Part shown: positions 25,184-33,848 of the stretch, one piece after another
Position numbering within the stretch: position 1 is the first letter of the stretch
Layout: each line of letters starts with the position of its first letter
Source: Alphaproteobacteria bacterium
Lineage (GTDB): Bacteria; Pseudomonadota; Alphaproteobacteria; Oceanibaculales; Oceanibaculaceae
Assembly (NCBI GenBank): GCA_018823745.1
Contig: JAHJHR010000011.1
Coordinates: 107,802-171,801 of the forward strand
Length of the DNA: 64,000 bases
Reading direction: 5' to 3'
Position numbers and translations under genes: made by a program
Notes under the pieces: model-generated
Told to the model about the DNA's origin: nothing
Database searches by the model: none
The model's input: only the letters and a program-made list of their open reading frames with translations

Positions 25184-26182
25184 TCAGCGCTGGTAGCGGC
25201 TGGGATCGAAATGCTGGAGATTGCGCCCGATCCAGTCCGCCGTGTGCGCCAGCCCGTCCCGGAAGGAGGTCTGCCGCGTCCATCCGGTCAGGTCCGTGAT
25301 GAGCCTTGTATCGGCCAGCAGCCGGTTCACCTCGCTCTTCTCCGGGCGCAGCCGTTCCTCCTCGCAGCGGATCGGCACGCTCCGCCCGGTGATCTCCATC
25401 AGCATCTGGGCGGTCTGCTCAATCGACCATTCCTCGCCGCTGCCGATATTCACCACCTGCCCCTCCGCCGCCGCACAGCCGCCCAGCGCGATCATCCCCG
25501 CCGCCGTGTCGCCAGCATAGTTGAAATCGCGCGTCGGCGTCAGCGCGCCCAGCCGCAGTTCGTTGGCGCCGGACAGCAGCTGCGCCGCGATGGTCGGGAT
25601 GACGGCGCGTGCGGTCTGGCGCGGCCCGAAGGTGTTGAACGGCCGGGCGGTGACCACCGGCAGGCCGAAGGAGAGGTGGAAGCTTTCCGCCATCTTGTCG
25701 GCGCCGATCTTGCTGGCCGAATAGGGCGACTGGCCGACCAGAGGGTGCGACTCGGCAATCGGCACCTGCTGCGCCGTGCCATAAACTTCCGAGGTCGAGA
25801 CATGGACCAGACGGACCAGCCGGTCGGAATCCCGGCAGGCCTGCAGAATGTTCAGCGTGCCGCCGATATTGGTGGCGACATAGGAATCCGGCGCTTCATA
25901 GCTGTAGGGAATGGCGATCAGGCTGGCCAAGTGAAACACATAGTCACAGCCGGCGACCAGATTGCGCATCCGGGCGGGGTCGCGCACATCGCCCTGCACA
26001 ATCTCGATCTCCGCGCGGATCGCGTCCGGCAGATCGGCCAGCCAGCCCTGCGCGTTCCAGGAATTATAATAGACCAGCGCCCGCACATCGGCCCCGGCGG
26101 CGACCAGTCCTTCGACCAGATGGCTGCCGATGAAACCATCCGCACCGGTCACCAGGGTTTTCTTGCCACGCAGATATTCCAC
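25184..26182 (-). CDS. legB: NAD-dependent nucleotide-sugar 4,6-dehydratase, LegB type
   Basis: A 332-residue extended SDR. TLVTGADGFIGSHLVEGL binds NAD, HVSTSEVYGTAQ holds the catalytic Thr region and YSASKIGADKMAESF the Tyr and Lys. RPFNTFGPRQTARAVIPTI is the family's sugar-binding segment. LegB converts a GDP- or UDP-GlcNAc into the 4-keto-6-deoxy sugar, the first committed step of legionaminic acid. The neighbouring PtmE-like guanylyltransferase and LegG support this over other 4,6-dehydratases. It is 18 bases from the ptmE stop. Confidence 0.85.
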   Translation of the reverse strand: MEYLRGKKTLVTGADGFIGSHLVEGLVAAGADVRALVYYNSWNAQGWLADLPDAIRAEIEIVQGDVRDPARMRNLVAGCDYVFHLASLIAIPYSYEAPDSYVATNIGGTLNILQACRDSDRLVRLVHVSTSEVYGTAQQVPIAESHPLVGQSPYSASKIGADKMAESFHLSFGLPVVTARPFNTFGPRQTARAVIPTIAAQLLSGANELRLGALTPTRDFNYAGDTAAGMIALGGCAAAEGQVVNIGSGEEWSIEQTAQMLMEITGRSVPIRCEEERLRPEKSEVNRLLADTRLITDLTGWTRQTSFRDGLAHTADWIGRNLQHFDPSRYQR

Positions 26183-26200
26183 GATGCGGCGTCCCTTCCG

Positions 26201-27271
26201 TCAGGTCAGTTTCAGCAGGGCCAGGCGGGCATCCGCCAGATCCTTTGGCGTGCCAATATCGGCCCAGTATTCATGCAAGGGGAAGATGCAGACCTTCTGC
26301 CCGGCGGCCAGGCAGGTTTCGATCAGGTCGGTCATGTTGAATGCCCTGTCCGACGGGATGCTCGCCAGCGCCTCGGGCGACAACATGTAGATGCCGGCAT
26401 TGCACAGGAAGCGCTGCGACGGTTTTTCCATCAGTCCGGTGACGCACACGCCTTCCGACTGGATCACGCCATAGGGAATATCGACCCGGTACTCCATCGC
26501 CGCGACCGTCACCATCGCCCCCTGCTCCGCATGATAGCGCTGCAGGGCGTTGCAATCGAAGCTGGTCACCACATCGCCATTCATGACCAGCACCGGCCCG
26601 CCCGGCCGGTCCGGCAGCAGCGACAGCGCGCCGGCGGTGCCCAGCTTGGTCTTTTCCCGCAGATAGTCGATTCGCCCGCCCAGCGCCGAGCCATCGCCCA
26701 GATGCTGCTCGATGACATGATGCAGATAGTTCACCGCGATGCGCAGCTGCGGCACGCCGGCAGCGATGAGCGACCGGACGATCCGCTCGATCAGCGGCAT
26801 GCCGCCGATATCGACCATCGGCTTCGGCAGGGTCTCCGTCATCGGGCGCAGGCGCTGGCCCTCGCCGCCCGCCATGATGACGGCAAGGGCGATGGCGCTC
26901 TGTGCCTCGACCGGCGCACCGGCGGCGGCCGGGCCAAGATCGTAGCGGCTGACGACAGCGACATAGCGCCCCTGCGCATCAACCAACGGCAGGGATTCGT
27001 ACCCGCGATTGACCAGCAATTCCAACAGGTAGGACCGCTCGCTGGCGGCATGCGCTGTGGTCGGCGTGGCATTCATGGCGCTGGCAACGCCATCTTCAAG
27101 CGTCAGGCCCCGCAGCAGGCCGCGGCGGATATCACCGTCGGTCAGCGTGCCGATCAGCATCCCCGCCGCGTCGGCCACCACGGCGATGCGGCGATGCGTC
27201 GCCTCAATGGCGCGCACCGCGTCGCGCAGGGTGGCGGCGGGATCAAGCGGCGGGTTTTCTAGCGATACCAT
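26201..27271 (-). CDS. ptmE: PtmE-like sugar-1-phosphate nucleotidyltransferase with CBS domains
   Basis: A 356-residue protein. Residues 1-125 are a CBS pair (TLRDAVRAIEATHRRIAVV, GTLTDGDIRRGLL, YESLPLVDAQGRYVAVVSRYD). The rest is an RmlA/GlmU-type transferase: VIMAGGEGQRLRPMTETLPKPM, then VLVMNGDVVTSFD with the metal aspartate. This domain order is that of PtmE, the glucosamine-1-phosphate guanylyltransferase of the Campylobacter legionaminic pathway. The ATG at 27271 overlaps the legG stop by 13 bases; an upstream frame to 27394 lies wholly inside legG. GDP rather than UDP linkage is inferred from the family. Confidence 0.84.
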   Translation of the reverse strand: MVSLENPPLDPAATLRDAVRAIEATHRRIAVVADAAGMLIGTLTDGDIRRGLLRGLTLEDGVASAMNATPTTAHAASERSYLLELLVNRGYESLPLVDAQGRYVAVVSRYDLGPAAAGAPVEAQSAIALAVIMAGGEGQRLRPMTETLPKPMVDIGGMPLIERIVRSLIAAGVPQLRIAVNYLHHVIEQHLGDGSALGGRIDYLREKTKLGTAGALSLLPDRPGGPVLVMNGDVVTSFDCNALQRYHAEQGAMVTVAAMEYRVDIPYGVIQSEGVCVTGLMEKPSQRFLCNAGIYMLSPEALASIPSDRAFNMTDLIETCLAAGQKVCIFPLHEYWADIGTPKDLADARLALLKLT

Positions 27272-28479
27272 CCGTCCCGCGCCTCCCCGGCCAGCATCAT
27301 CCGCTTGCGGATCAATCGTTGGTCGAGCGGCACGCTGGCCAGCACCTCGGCCACCTTGATGCCGGCATCGCCGATACCATAGGGATTCTCGCACCCGGCA
27401 CAGAGCCGACGAAACGCTTCATCGAACAGGCAGGTGCGGATCGCCGCCTCGATTGCCGCCGCATCATAGCCGGCATCCAGCACATTCCCCCCCCGCAGCC
27501 GGCCTTGCTGGCGCGAGCCGATATTCACCGTGGGACAGCCGAAGGCCGGCGTCTCCTTGATGCCGGAGGAGCTGTTGCCGGCACAGCAGACCCGCCAGGC
27601 CGGATCGCGCGCCAGCGCCAGCACCCCATGGTAATTATAGCGGCCCAGTGACCGGTGAATCTGGATGCCGGGAACCGACTGCCGGCCCAGCGCATCAATC
27701 TCCCCGATGATCGCCTGCGCGCCGGCATCATTGTTCGGATAGGTCACGATCACCTGCACGCCCTCTGCCGCCAGCGCGGTCAGTGCCGCCAGTGACGGGC
27801 GGATCTGCTCGGCCGCCGCCGCCACCTCCGTGGTCACGGCATGCTGGGTGAAGAGGACCAGCGGCCGGCCCGGGTCGATAGCGTATTGCGCGATCAGTTC
27901 CTCGGCGGTTGCGACATTGCCGGCGGCGATCATGTCGATGGCGGGAAACCCCACCGTATGCACCCGCCAGGCCTCCTCCCCCATGGCCAGCACGCGGTTG
28001 CTGGCCTGCTGGTTGGTGGTGAAATGCAGATGGGCCAGCTTGGTCATGGCATGCCGCACGGAATCGTCCAGCGCGCCGCCTTCGGTGATGTCGCCGCCTT
28101 CGATATGGGCGGTCGGGATGTTCATCTGGCTGCCGGCAATCACCGCCGCGAAGCCCTCAAACCGGTCGGCATAGACCACCAGCATGTCGGGCTTCAGCCG
28201 CGCCAGCGCGTCGCTGATCGCGATGGTGCCGCTGCCGATGGCCTTCGCAGTGGCGCTGGCCTGATCGTCGGCCGCCATGTCGATCTTCACCTCCGCATGA
28301 ATCTCGAAGCCGTCGGCAGCGATTTCGTCCAGCGTGCGGCCGAAATTCGGATCGAGATGCGCGCCCGACACCAGCAACTGGTACTCCAGCGCCGGATGCG
28401 CCTGGATCGCCTTCAGGATCGGGTATTGCAGCCCGTATTCCGCCCGGTTGCCGGTAAAGACGGCGATCACCCGCTTCAT
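27259..28479 (-). CDS. legG: Hydrolysing 2-epimerase (NeuC/LegG family)
   Basis: A 406-residue GT-B-like enzyme that releases the nucleotide and inverts C2, giving the mannose-configured substrate of the PEP-dependent synthase. FTGNRAEYGLQYPIL is the N-terminal signature, with HIEGGDITEGGALDDSVRHAMTKL and CAGNSSSGIKETPAFGCPTVNIGSRQQGR as binding segments. It sits between ptmE and an epimerase followed by legI, so the substrate is probably NDP-2,4-diacetamido-bacillosamine rather than UDP-GlcNAc. It is slightly longer than typical NeuC (about 380), with a short basic tail. Confidence 0.88.
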   Translation of the reverse strand: MKRVIAVFTGNRAEYGLQYPILKAIQAHPALEYQLLVSGAHLDPNFGRTLDEIAADGFEIHAEVKIDMAADDQASATAKAIGSGTIAISDALARLKPDMLVVYADRFEGFAAVIAGSQMNIPTAHIEGGDITEGGALDDSVRHAMTKLAHLHFTTNQQASNRVLAMGEEAWRVHTVGFPAIDMIAAGNVATAEELIAQYAIDPGRPLVLFTQHAVTTEVAAAAEQIRPSLAALTALAAEGVQVIVTYPNNDAGAQAIIGEIDALGRQSVPGIQIHRSLGRYNYHGVLALARDPAWRVCCAGNSSSGIKETPAFGCPTVNIGSRQQGRLRGGNVLDAGYDAAAIEAAIRTCLFDEAFRRLCAGCENPYGIGDAGIKVAEVLASVPLDQRLIRKRMMLAGEARDGWYR

Positions 28480-29309
28480 GCCGACCCTCCGCCTGCCAGC
28501 CGCGCCAGCCCCTCATCCAGCGCGGTGTGCGGCTGCCAGTCGAAATGCTGCAATGTCTCGCCGATATCCAGACGCAGGACCGAGGCGCGGCCGGCGGGCG
28601 CCATGGCGACGGCGCCATCGCCCTGCCGTCCCCACAGCCGCAGGCAGGTAAGCGCCAGCCGCTCCACCGAGGCCGCCTCGCCCGAGGCCAGGTTGAACAC
28701 ACCTGTGGCGCTGCCCTCGGCAATCGCGACGAGGCCCGAAACCGCGTCGTCCAGCCACAGATAATCGCGCACCGGGGCAAGGTCGCGCACCCGGATCGGC
28801 CCCGGAACGGCGCGCTGCGCCAGAATATCCGTCATCACCGTGCCCTGGTTCATGCCAGGCCCATAGACATTGGTCAGGCGCACCGCTACGCCCCCTGCCG
28901 CCAGGGCGACAGCTTCGCCAGCGCGTTTCATACGGCCATAGCCATTCTCTGCCCTCGCCGGTTCATCCGGTCTGCGTGGGTATGACTCCATATCGCCATA
29001 GACCGCCGCGGACGACAAGTAGACCAGCCGACGATAGCCCCGCCCGGCCAGTGCGGTCAGCGTCGCCGTTGCTTCTGGGCCCGCTGCATCGCCCGGCAAG
29101 GCAGCAGGTTCGGCCAGATGGACCAGCACATCGGCCAGCGGAGCATCGTGATACTGCGTGACGATCACTGCCTGCACGCCCCCGGGCGCAGCGAAGGGCC
29201 GGCGGGAACACGCCAGAACCCGATGGCCGCGCGCCACCAGGGCGGCCGACAGGGCGGTGCCGATAAAGCCGGACGCACCCGTTACGCAGATCGTCCGGGA
29301 GAAGCTCAC
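28476..29309 (-). CDS. NAD-dependent epimerase/dehydratase
   Basis: A 277-residue extended SDR. ICVTGASGFIGTALSAAL is the NAD motif, YLSSAAVYGDM the Ser region and YGRMKRAGEAV the Tyr-xxx-Lys. RLTNVYGPG and VRDYLWLDDAV are typical of sugar epimerases. The start is GTG at 29309, 8 bases from the legI stop; longer frames enter legI. It does not match a named step of the legionaminic pathway, so it may reduce or epimerise the sugar to an isomer of legionaminic acid, or serve another residue. It overlaps legG by 4 bases. Confidence 0.78.
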   Translation of the reverse strand: MSFSRTICVTGASGFIGTALSAALVARGHRVLACSRRPFAAPGGVQAVIVTQYHDAPLADVLVHLAEPAALPGDAAGPEATATLTALAGRGYRRLVYLSSAAVYGDMESYPRRPDEPARAENGYGRMKRAGEAVALAAGGVAVRLTNVYGPGMNQGTVMTDILAQRAVPGPIRVRDLAPVRDYLWLDDAVSGLVAIAEGSATGVFNLASGEAASVERLALTCLRLWGRQGDGAVAMAPAGRASVLRLDIGETLQHFDWQPHTALDEGLARLAGGGSA

Positions 29310-29316
29310 CGCAAAC

Positions 29317-30360
29317 TCACGCCAGCATCTCCGGGCTGAGCTGACAATCCTTGGCGATATCGGTCGCGGCGCGGCGGCCCAGAAGATCATTGAACTGCCC
29401 GGCCAGAATTGGGCCGGTGCCCGGTCGCTTCACCCAGATATTCGCCATCGTCAGTTCTTCCCCGGCCCTGATCGGGGCGATGGACACAACGCTGGCATAG
29501 GCGAAGTCGATGGTCGGCTGTTCTGCCGGCAGGATGTCCTTGCGGCCGCCGCGCGCCAGGTGAATGGCGCGCGAGCCTTCAACCAGGTCGCGCAGATCCT
29601 TCGGGTCCATGGAAACCTCGATATCAGGCCCGGGCCAGGATTTATCCGCCGTGAAATGCCGCTCCAGAATGCCAGCACCCAGCGCCACCGCGCCCAGGCA
29701 GGTATAGTTCGTCAGCGTATGGTCCGACAGGCCGATCACCGCATCCGGGAACGCTGCCTGCAACTCGGCAATCGCCCCCAGCCGGACGGCTTCATAGGGC
29801 GTCGGGTAGATGCTGGTGCAATGCAGCAGCGCATAGGGCACGCCGGCAGAGCGCAGCAGGTCGACGGACCGGGCGATACTGGCGATATCGTTCATACCGG
29901 TGCTGAGAATGACCGGCTTGCCCTTGCGCGCGATATGCTCGACCAGCGGGTAGTTATTGCACTCCCCCGAGCCGATCTTGTAGGCATCGACGCCCAGCCG
30001 GTCGAGCTGCTCGGCCGCCGCGCGGGAGAATGGCGTGCTCAGGAAAATCATGCCGTGCGATTCGGCCCGCGCCTTCAGCCGGGCCTCGGCTTCCGCCGAG
30101 AGCACGCAGCGCTCCATGATGTCCCAGATGCTCTCCGACGCATTCGCCGGCACGACATCATTGGGGATCATTTCATCGTCGATCACATGGGTCTGGAACT
30201 TCACACATTCGCATCCCGCCGCCGCTGCGGCGTCAATCATCCGGGCGGCCTTTTCCTCACTACCCTCGTGATTGATGCCGATTTCCGCGATCACCAGCGG
30301 CGGTGCATCGCCGCCAATCCGGCGATTGCCGATCAGGAAGGAGTTACCCGCGCCACTCAT
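29317..30360 (-). CDS. legI: Nonulosonic acid synthase (NeuB/LegI family)
   Basis: A 347-residue PEP-dependent synthase. VIAEIGINHEGSEEKA is the family start, then VKFQTHVIDDEMIPND, FLSTPFSRAAAEQL, YKIGSGECNNYPLVEH, LLHCTSIYPTPYEAVRL, GLSDHTLTNYTCLGAVALGA and ERHFTADKSWPGPDIEVSMDP. The C-terminal SAF domain begins near residue 285. EIGINHEG and the HCTSxYPTP motif point to NeuB/LegI rather than PseI, which is encoded separately at 2880. ATG at 30360 has AAGGA 8 bases upstream; the ATG at 30369 does not. It heads the minus-strand legionaminic-like operon. Confidence 0.9.
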   Translation of the reverse strand: MSGAGNSFLIGNRRIGGDAPPLVIAEIGINHEGSEEKAARMIDAAAAAGCECVKFQTHVIDDEMIPNDVVPANASESIWDIMERCVLSAEAEARLKARAESHGMIFLSTPFSRAAAEQLDRLGVDAYKIGSGECNNYPLVEHIARKGKPVILSTGMNDIASIARSVDLLRSAGVPYALLHCTSIYPTPYEAVRLGAIAELQAAFPDAVIGLSDHTLTNYTCLGAVALGAGILERHFTADKSWPGPDIEVSMDPKDLRDLVEGSRAIHLARGGRKDILPAEQPTIDFAYASVVSIAPIRAGEELTMANIWVKRPGTGPILAGQFNDLLGRRAATDIAKDCQLSPEMLA

Positions 30361-30557
30361 CCATCGCATCCTTCATTCGTGTCTCAACCCGGCGGTCGAG
30401 AACCCGCTGCCATGATAGGAAGATTGGCGGTTCATGGGAAGCGAGGTCCCATCCCTGCCCTGCCCCGGTCGTCGCCGGATTTCGCGCGCTGACAGACGCT
30501 CCGCTTCTCTGTTAGGCTTTGCGCCACAGTACCTTTTCGTGGCCAGCCCGATTCGAC
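30361..30557. promoter_or_regulatory. Divergent intergenic region, legI versus tandem TPR-glycosyltransferase
   Basis: This 197-base gap separates the heads of the legI operon (minus) and the tandem TPR-glycosyltransferase (plus), so it must carry both promoters. I looked for a sigma-54 GG-N10-GC pair upstream of 30558 and did not find one. No clear dyad or known operator was recognised. Confidence 0.4.
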
Positions 30558-33500
30558 ATGAACAGAAAACAGCGCCGAAGCGCCGGCAAGGCCGCTCAGC
30601 AGCAAGCCCCGTCCGGCAAAGCCGCGATCCAGGCGAAGGCGCTTCCGGCGGACCTGCATCAACTGTTCCGCCTGGCAGTCGAGCATCAGCGCCGGCACCG
30701 GCTCGACGAGGCGGAGGCGATCTATCACACCATCCTGCAGCGGCGGCCGAATCACCCAGACTGCCTCAACCATCTCGGCCTGATCGCGCGCGACCGTGGC
30801 CAGCTGGAAGAGGCAATAGCGCTGATCGCCAAGGCACAGAAGCTCGACCCCGGCTATGCCGAAGCGCACAACAATATGGGCACGCTGCTGATCCAGAGCG
30901 GCGATTATGATGCGGCGCTGACCTGTTTCGACACGGCCATACGGCTGAACCGGGATTATGCCGACGCGCTGTATAATCGCGGCACCATTCTGCAGGCGCA
31001 GGACAAGCCGGCGGACGCCATCGAGGCCTATCGCCGGGCCGTCGCCGTCCGGCCGGGGTTTTCCGAGGCCTTCAACAATATGGGCATCTGCCTGCGCAGC
31101 CTGGACCGCCTGGACGAGTCGCTGGCGGCGCTGCGCCAGGTGCTTCGGCTGCGTCCGGGCTATGCCACCGCCTATGTGAATGTCGGCAGCGTGTTCCGCC
31201 GCCGCCGCCGCTTCGCCGAGGCCCGGGAATTCTATCGCCGGGCCCTGGCACTCGATCCGGCGATGCACGCGGCGGCCTATAATTACGGCACCTGCTCCCT
31301 GCAGATGGGCGATCTGAAGACGGGCTGGCGGCTGTACGACATGCGCTTCCAGCGTCACAAGGACCCGCTGCGCGGCGGCCTGACCAACATCCGCTGGCGC
31401 GGCGAGGATATCGCCGACAAGAACCTGCTGGTCTGGCGCGAACAGGGGGTGGGCGACGAGATCATGTTCGGCAGCTGCCTGCCGGATATTGCGCGCAAGG
31501 CCGGGAAGGTCATTCTGGAATGCGATGCGCGGCTGGTGCCGATCTTCGCGCGGTCCCTGCCCCAGATCACCGTGCGGCCCGCCGATTCGCTGGCAACGCA
31601 TATTCCCGATGCCGACCGCCATGTCCCCATCGGCGGCATGCCGGAATTCTGCCGCCCCGACCTTGCCGCCTTCCCCGATCATCACGGCTATCTGCGGGCC
31701 GACCCCGATCGCATCGCCTATTGGCGCGACAAGGTGCTGGCGGCGGCTGGGTCAGGGCTGGCGGTCGGCATCTGCTGGCGCTCAATGCGCCAGGGCACGC
31801 GCCGGAGTGCCGGTTATATGAATCTCGACCTGCTGGCCCCGCTGCTGCGCCTGCCCGGCATCCGCTTCTTCAACCTGCAATATGATGATTGCGCCGAGGA
31901 GATTGCCGAAGCCGAGGATAAATACGGCATCCGCATCGAACGGTTCCCGGAGCTGGACCTGAAGAACGATCTCGACGGCGCCGCAGCCCTGATCTCGGCG
32001 CTCGATCTGGTCGTTACCGCCGGCACTTCCGTCGGCGAGATGGCGGCGGCCCTGGGCATCCCGACCTGGCGGTTCGGTCAGAACACAGACTGGTCGATGC
32101 TGGGCGCCGACAACCGGCCCTGGTATCCACGCATGCGCCTGTTCCACCGTGTGCCGGGCACGCCCTGGGCGCAGGTTGTGCAGACGCTGACTGACGCGCT
32201 GGCGGCGATTGCATCCTCACCCGAGGCGCTGCGGGCCGAACGCGCGCAGGCGATGACCCTTTCGCACCCCCTGCCGGCCATACCGCCGGCAACCGACAGG
32301 CCACCCGCGCTCGGCTACGACGAAAAACGGAACCCACGGTTCCAGAATCCGGACAAGGGACAGGACGACAGGCTTCAGCAGGCGACTGCGCTGTACGAGG
32401 CCAGGGACTTCCCGGCAGCGATGGAGCTGTACGGGAAAATACTGGCGGACGACCCGGCCAATCTGGGCGCTATGCTGGGCGCCGCGAATATCGCGCGCGA
32501 TACCGGGCAGCTTGAGCAATCCGCCGCCATGCTGCAGGCGATCCTGAAGATCGACCCCGGCTCGCTGGAAGCGGCGCATAATCTGGGCACCGTCTATCGC
32601 CTGCTGGGCCAGTATGATTCCTCGGTCGATATCCTGCGCGAGGCCATCGGCAAGCGGCCCGAGGAAGCCCGGCTGTGGATGAATCTCGGCTCCACACTGC
32701 AACAGGCCGGCGATTTCGCGAATGCCCGCATTTTCTACGAGGAGGCGGTGCGCCTGGCGCCCGATTTCGGCGCGGCCTATGGCAATCTGGCGCTGCTGTC
32801 ACGCGCCGATGGCGATATGGACCAGACGCTGGCCTATTACGCCAAGGCGCTGGAGGTAATGCCCGACAACGCCCAGTTGCACATCAATTACGCGCAGACC
32901 CTGCTGTCGACAGGCCGGCTGTCGCAAGGCTGGCAGGAATATGAGCACCGGCTCTCGCCCAACCGGCTGAAAAGCGTCATCTACCGGCACGACCTGCCGC
33001 GCTGGCAGGGCGAGAGCCTGGCCGATACCCATCTTCTGGTGTCAGCTGAACAGGGGCTGGGCGATCAGCTGATCTTCGCGACCTGCCTGGAGGATGTGAT
33101 CGCACAGGCGCGCAAGGTTACCATCGAGGTGGAGCCGAGGCTGGTGCCGATCTTCCGGCGTTCCTATCCCGGGGCCGATGTCCGGCCCTTCGAGATGAGC
33201 CTGGAGAAGGCCCGCTGCGTCTTCACCTATGACTGGCTGGATACCGGCGACAAACCGGACGCCGCCATTCCCATCGGAAGTCTTCCGCTGTATCTGCGCC
33301 GCCGGATCGAGGATTTTCCAATGCAGCAGAGCTATCTGCGCGCCGATGAGGAGAAGGTGGCCGCCTGGCGCGACAGGCTGGCGGCGCTGGGGTCCGGCGT
33401 TAAGGTCGGCCTCTGCTGGCGTAGCGGGCTGATGACTGCTGAACGGCAGCGTCACTATACCGATATGCGCTATTGGGGCCCGGTGCTGAAAACGCCGGGC

Positions 33501-33848
33501 GTGACCTTCGTCAATCTGCAATATGACGATTGCCTCGCCGAGCTTCAGCAGGCCGAACGCGAGACCGGCGTGACAATCCATAATTTCACCGGGCTGGACC
33601 AGCGCAATGATCTGGACGGCACGGCGGCGCTGATAAAGGCACTGGATATCGTCATTTCCGCCCCTACGACCGTGCAGGCCATGGCGGGCGCCCTGGGCGT
33701 GCCGACGCTGCTGGTGAAGCGCCATTGGCTGATGCTGGGAACGCCCGGCTTTCCGTGTCAGCCCAGCGTCATGCCGACCGGCCGGGGCGCGGTGGAGAAG
33801 GTGATCGGCGAGGTCAGCGCCGCCCTGTCAGCGCTCATCCGGCGCTGA
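30558..33848 (+). CDS. Tandem TPR-glycosyltransferase (two complete TPR+GT modules)
   Basis: A 1096-residue protein made of two repeats of one architecture. Module A: TPRs about 32-265, then a GT-B-like domain about 285-555 with REQGVGDEIMFGSCLPD, GICWRSM, FFNLQYDDC and DLVVTAGTSVGEMAAALG. After a linker (560-605), module B: TPRs 606-830, then a GT domain to the end with EQGLGDQLIFATCLED, GLCWRSG, FVNLQYDDC and DIVISAPTTVQAMAGALG. The TPR+GT plan recalls FlmG, the Caulobacter flagellin glycosyltransferase that uses pseudaminic acid. ATG 30558 opens on MNRKQRR, a common start for such proteins. A single-module relative lies at 36201. Module B has lost part of the WSMLG...PWYPRM region, so its donor may differ. 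Confidence 0.78.
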   Translation: MNRKQRRSAGKAAQQQAPSGKAAIQAKALPADLHQLFRLAVEHQRRHRLDEAEAIYHTILQRRPNHPDCLNHLGLIARDRGQLEEAIALIAKAQKLDPGYAEAHNNMGTLLIQSGDYDAALTCFDTAIRLNRDYADALYNRGTILQAQDKPADAIEAYRRAVAVRPGFSEAFNNMGICLRSLDRLDESLAALRQVLRLRPGYATAYVNVGSVFRRRRRFAEAREFYRRALALDPAMHAAAYNYGTCSLQMGDLKTGWRLYDMRFQRHKDPLRGGLTNIRWRGEDIADKNLLVWREQGVGDEIMFGSCLPDIARKAGKVILECDARLVPIFARSLPQITVRPADSLATHIPDADRHVPIGGMPEFCRPDLAAFPDHHGYLRADPDRIAYWRDKVLAAAGSGLAVGICWRSMRQGTRRSAGYMNLDLLAPLLRLPGIRFFNLQYDDCAEEIAEAEDKYGIRIERFPELDLKNDLDGAAALISALDLVVTAGTSVGEMAAALGIPTWRFGQNTDWSMLGADNRPWYPRMRLFHRVPGTPWAQVVQTLTDALAAIASSPEALRAERAQAMTLSHPLPAIPPATDRPPALGYDEKRNPRFQNPDKGQDDRLQQATALYEARDFPAAMELYGKILADDPANLGAMLGAANIARDTGQLEQSAAMLQAILKIDPGSLEAAHNLGTVYRLLGQYDSSVDILREAIGKRPEEARLWMNLGSTLQQAGDFANARIFYEEAVRLAPDFGAAYGNLALLSRADGDMDQTLAYYAKALEVMPDNAQLHINYAQTLLSTGRLSQGWQEYEHRLSPNRLKSVIYRHDLPRWQGESLADTHLLVSAEQGLGDQLIFATCLEDVIAQARKVTIEVEPRLVPIFRRSYPGADVRPFEMSLEKARCVFTYDWLDTGDKPDAAIPIGSLPLYLRRRIEDFPMQQSYLRADEEKVAAWRDRLAALGSGVKVGLCWRSGLMTAERQRHYTDMRYWGPVLKTPGVTFVNLQYDDCLAELQQAERETGVTIHNFTGLDQRNDLDGTAALIKALDIVISAPTTVQAMAGALGVPTLLVKRHWLMLGTPGFPCQPSVMPTGRGAVEKVIGEVSAALSALIRR

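Noticed and set aside
24311..27262. A very long open frame (about 980 codons) on the plus strand.
   Set aside because: It runs antisense to four well-conserved genes (oxidoreductase, legB, ptmE, end of legG); its composition is that of a high-GC shadow frame with no recognisable domain.
29310..29390. Longer start for the epimerase at 29390.
   Set aside because: The added residues lie inside legI and do not fit the SDR start; GTG 29309 gives a normal N-terminus.
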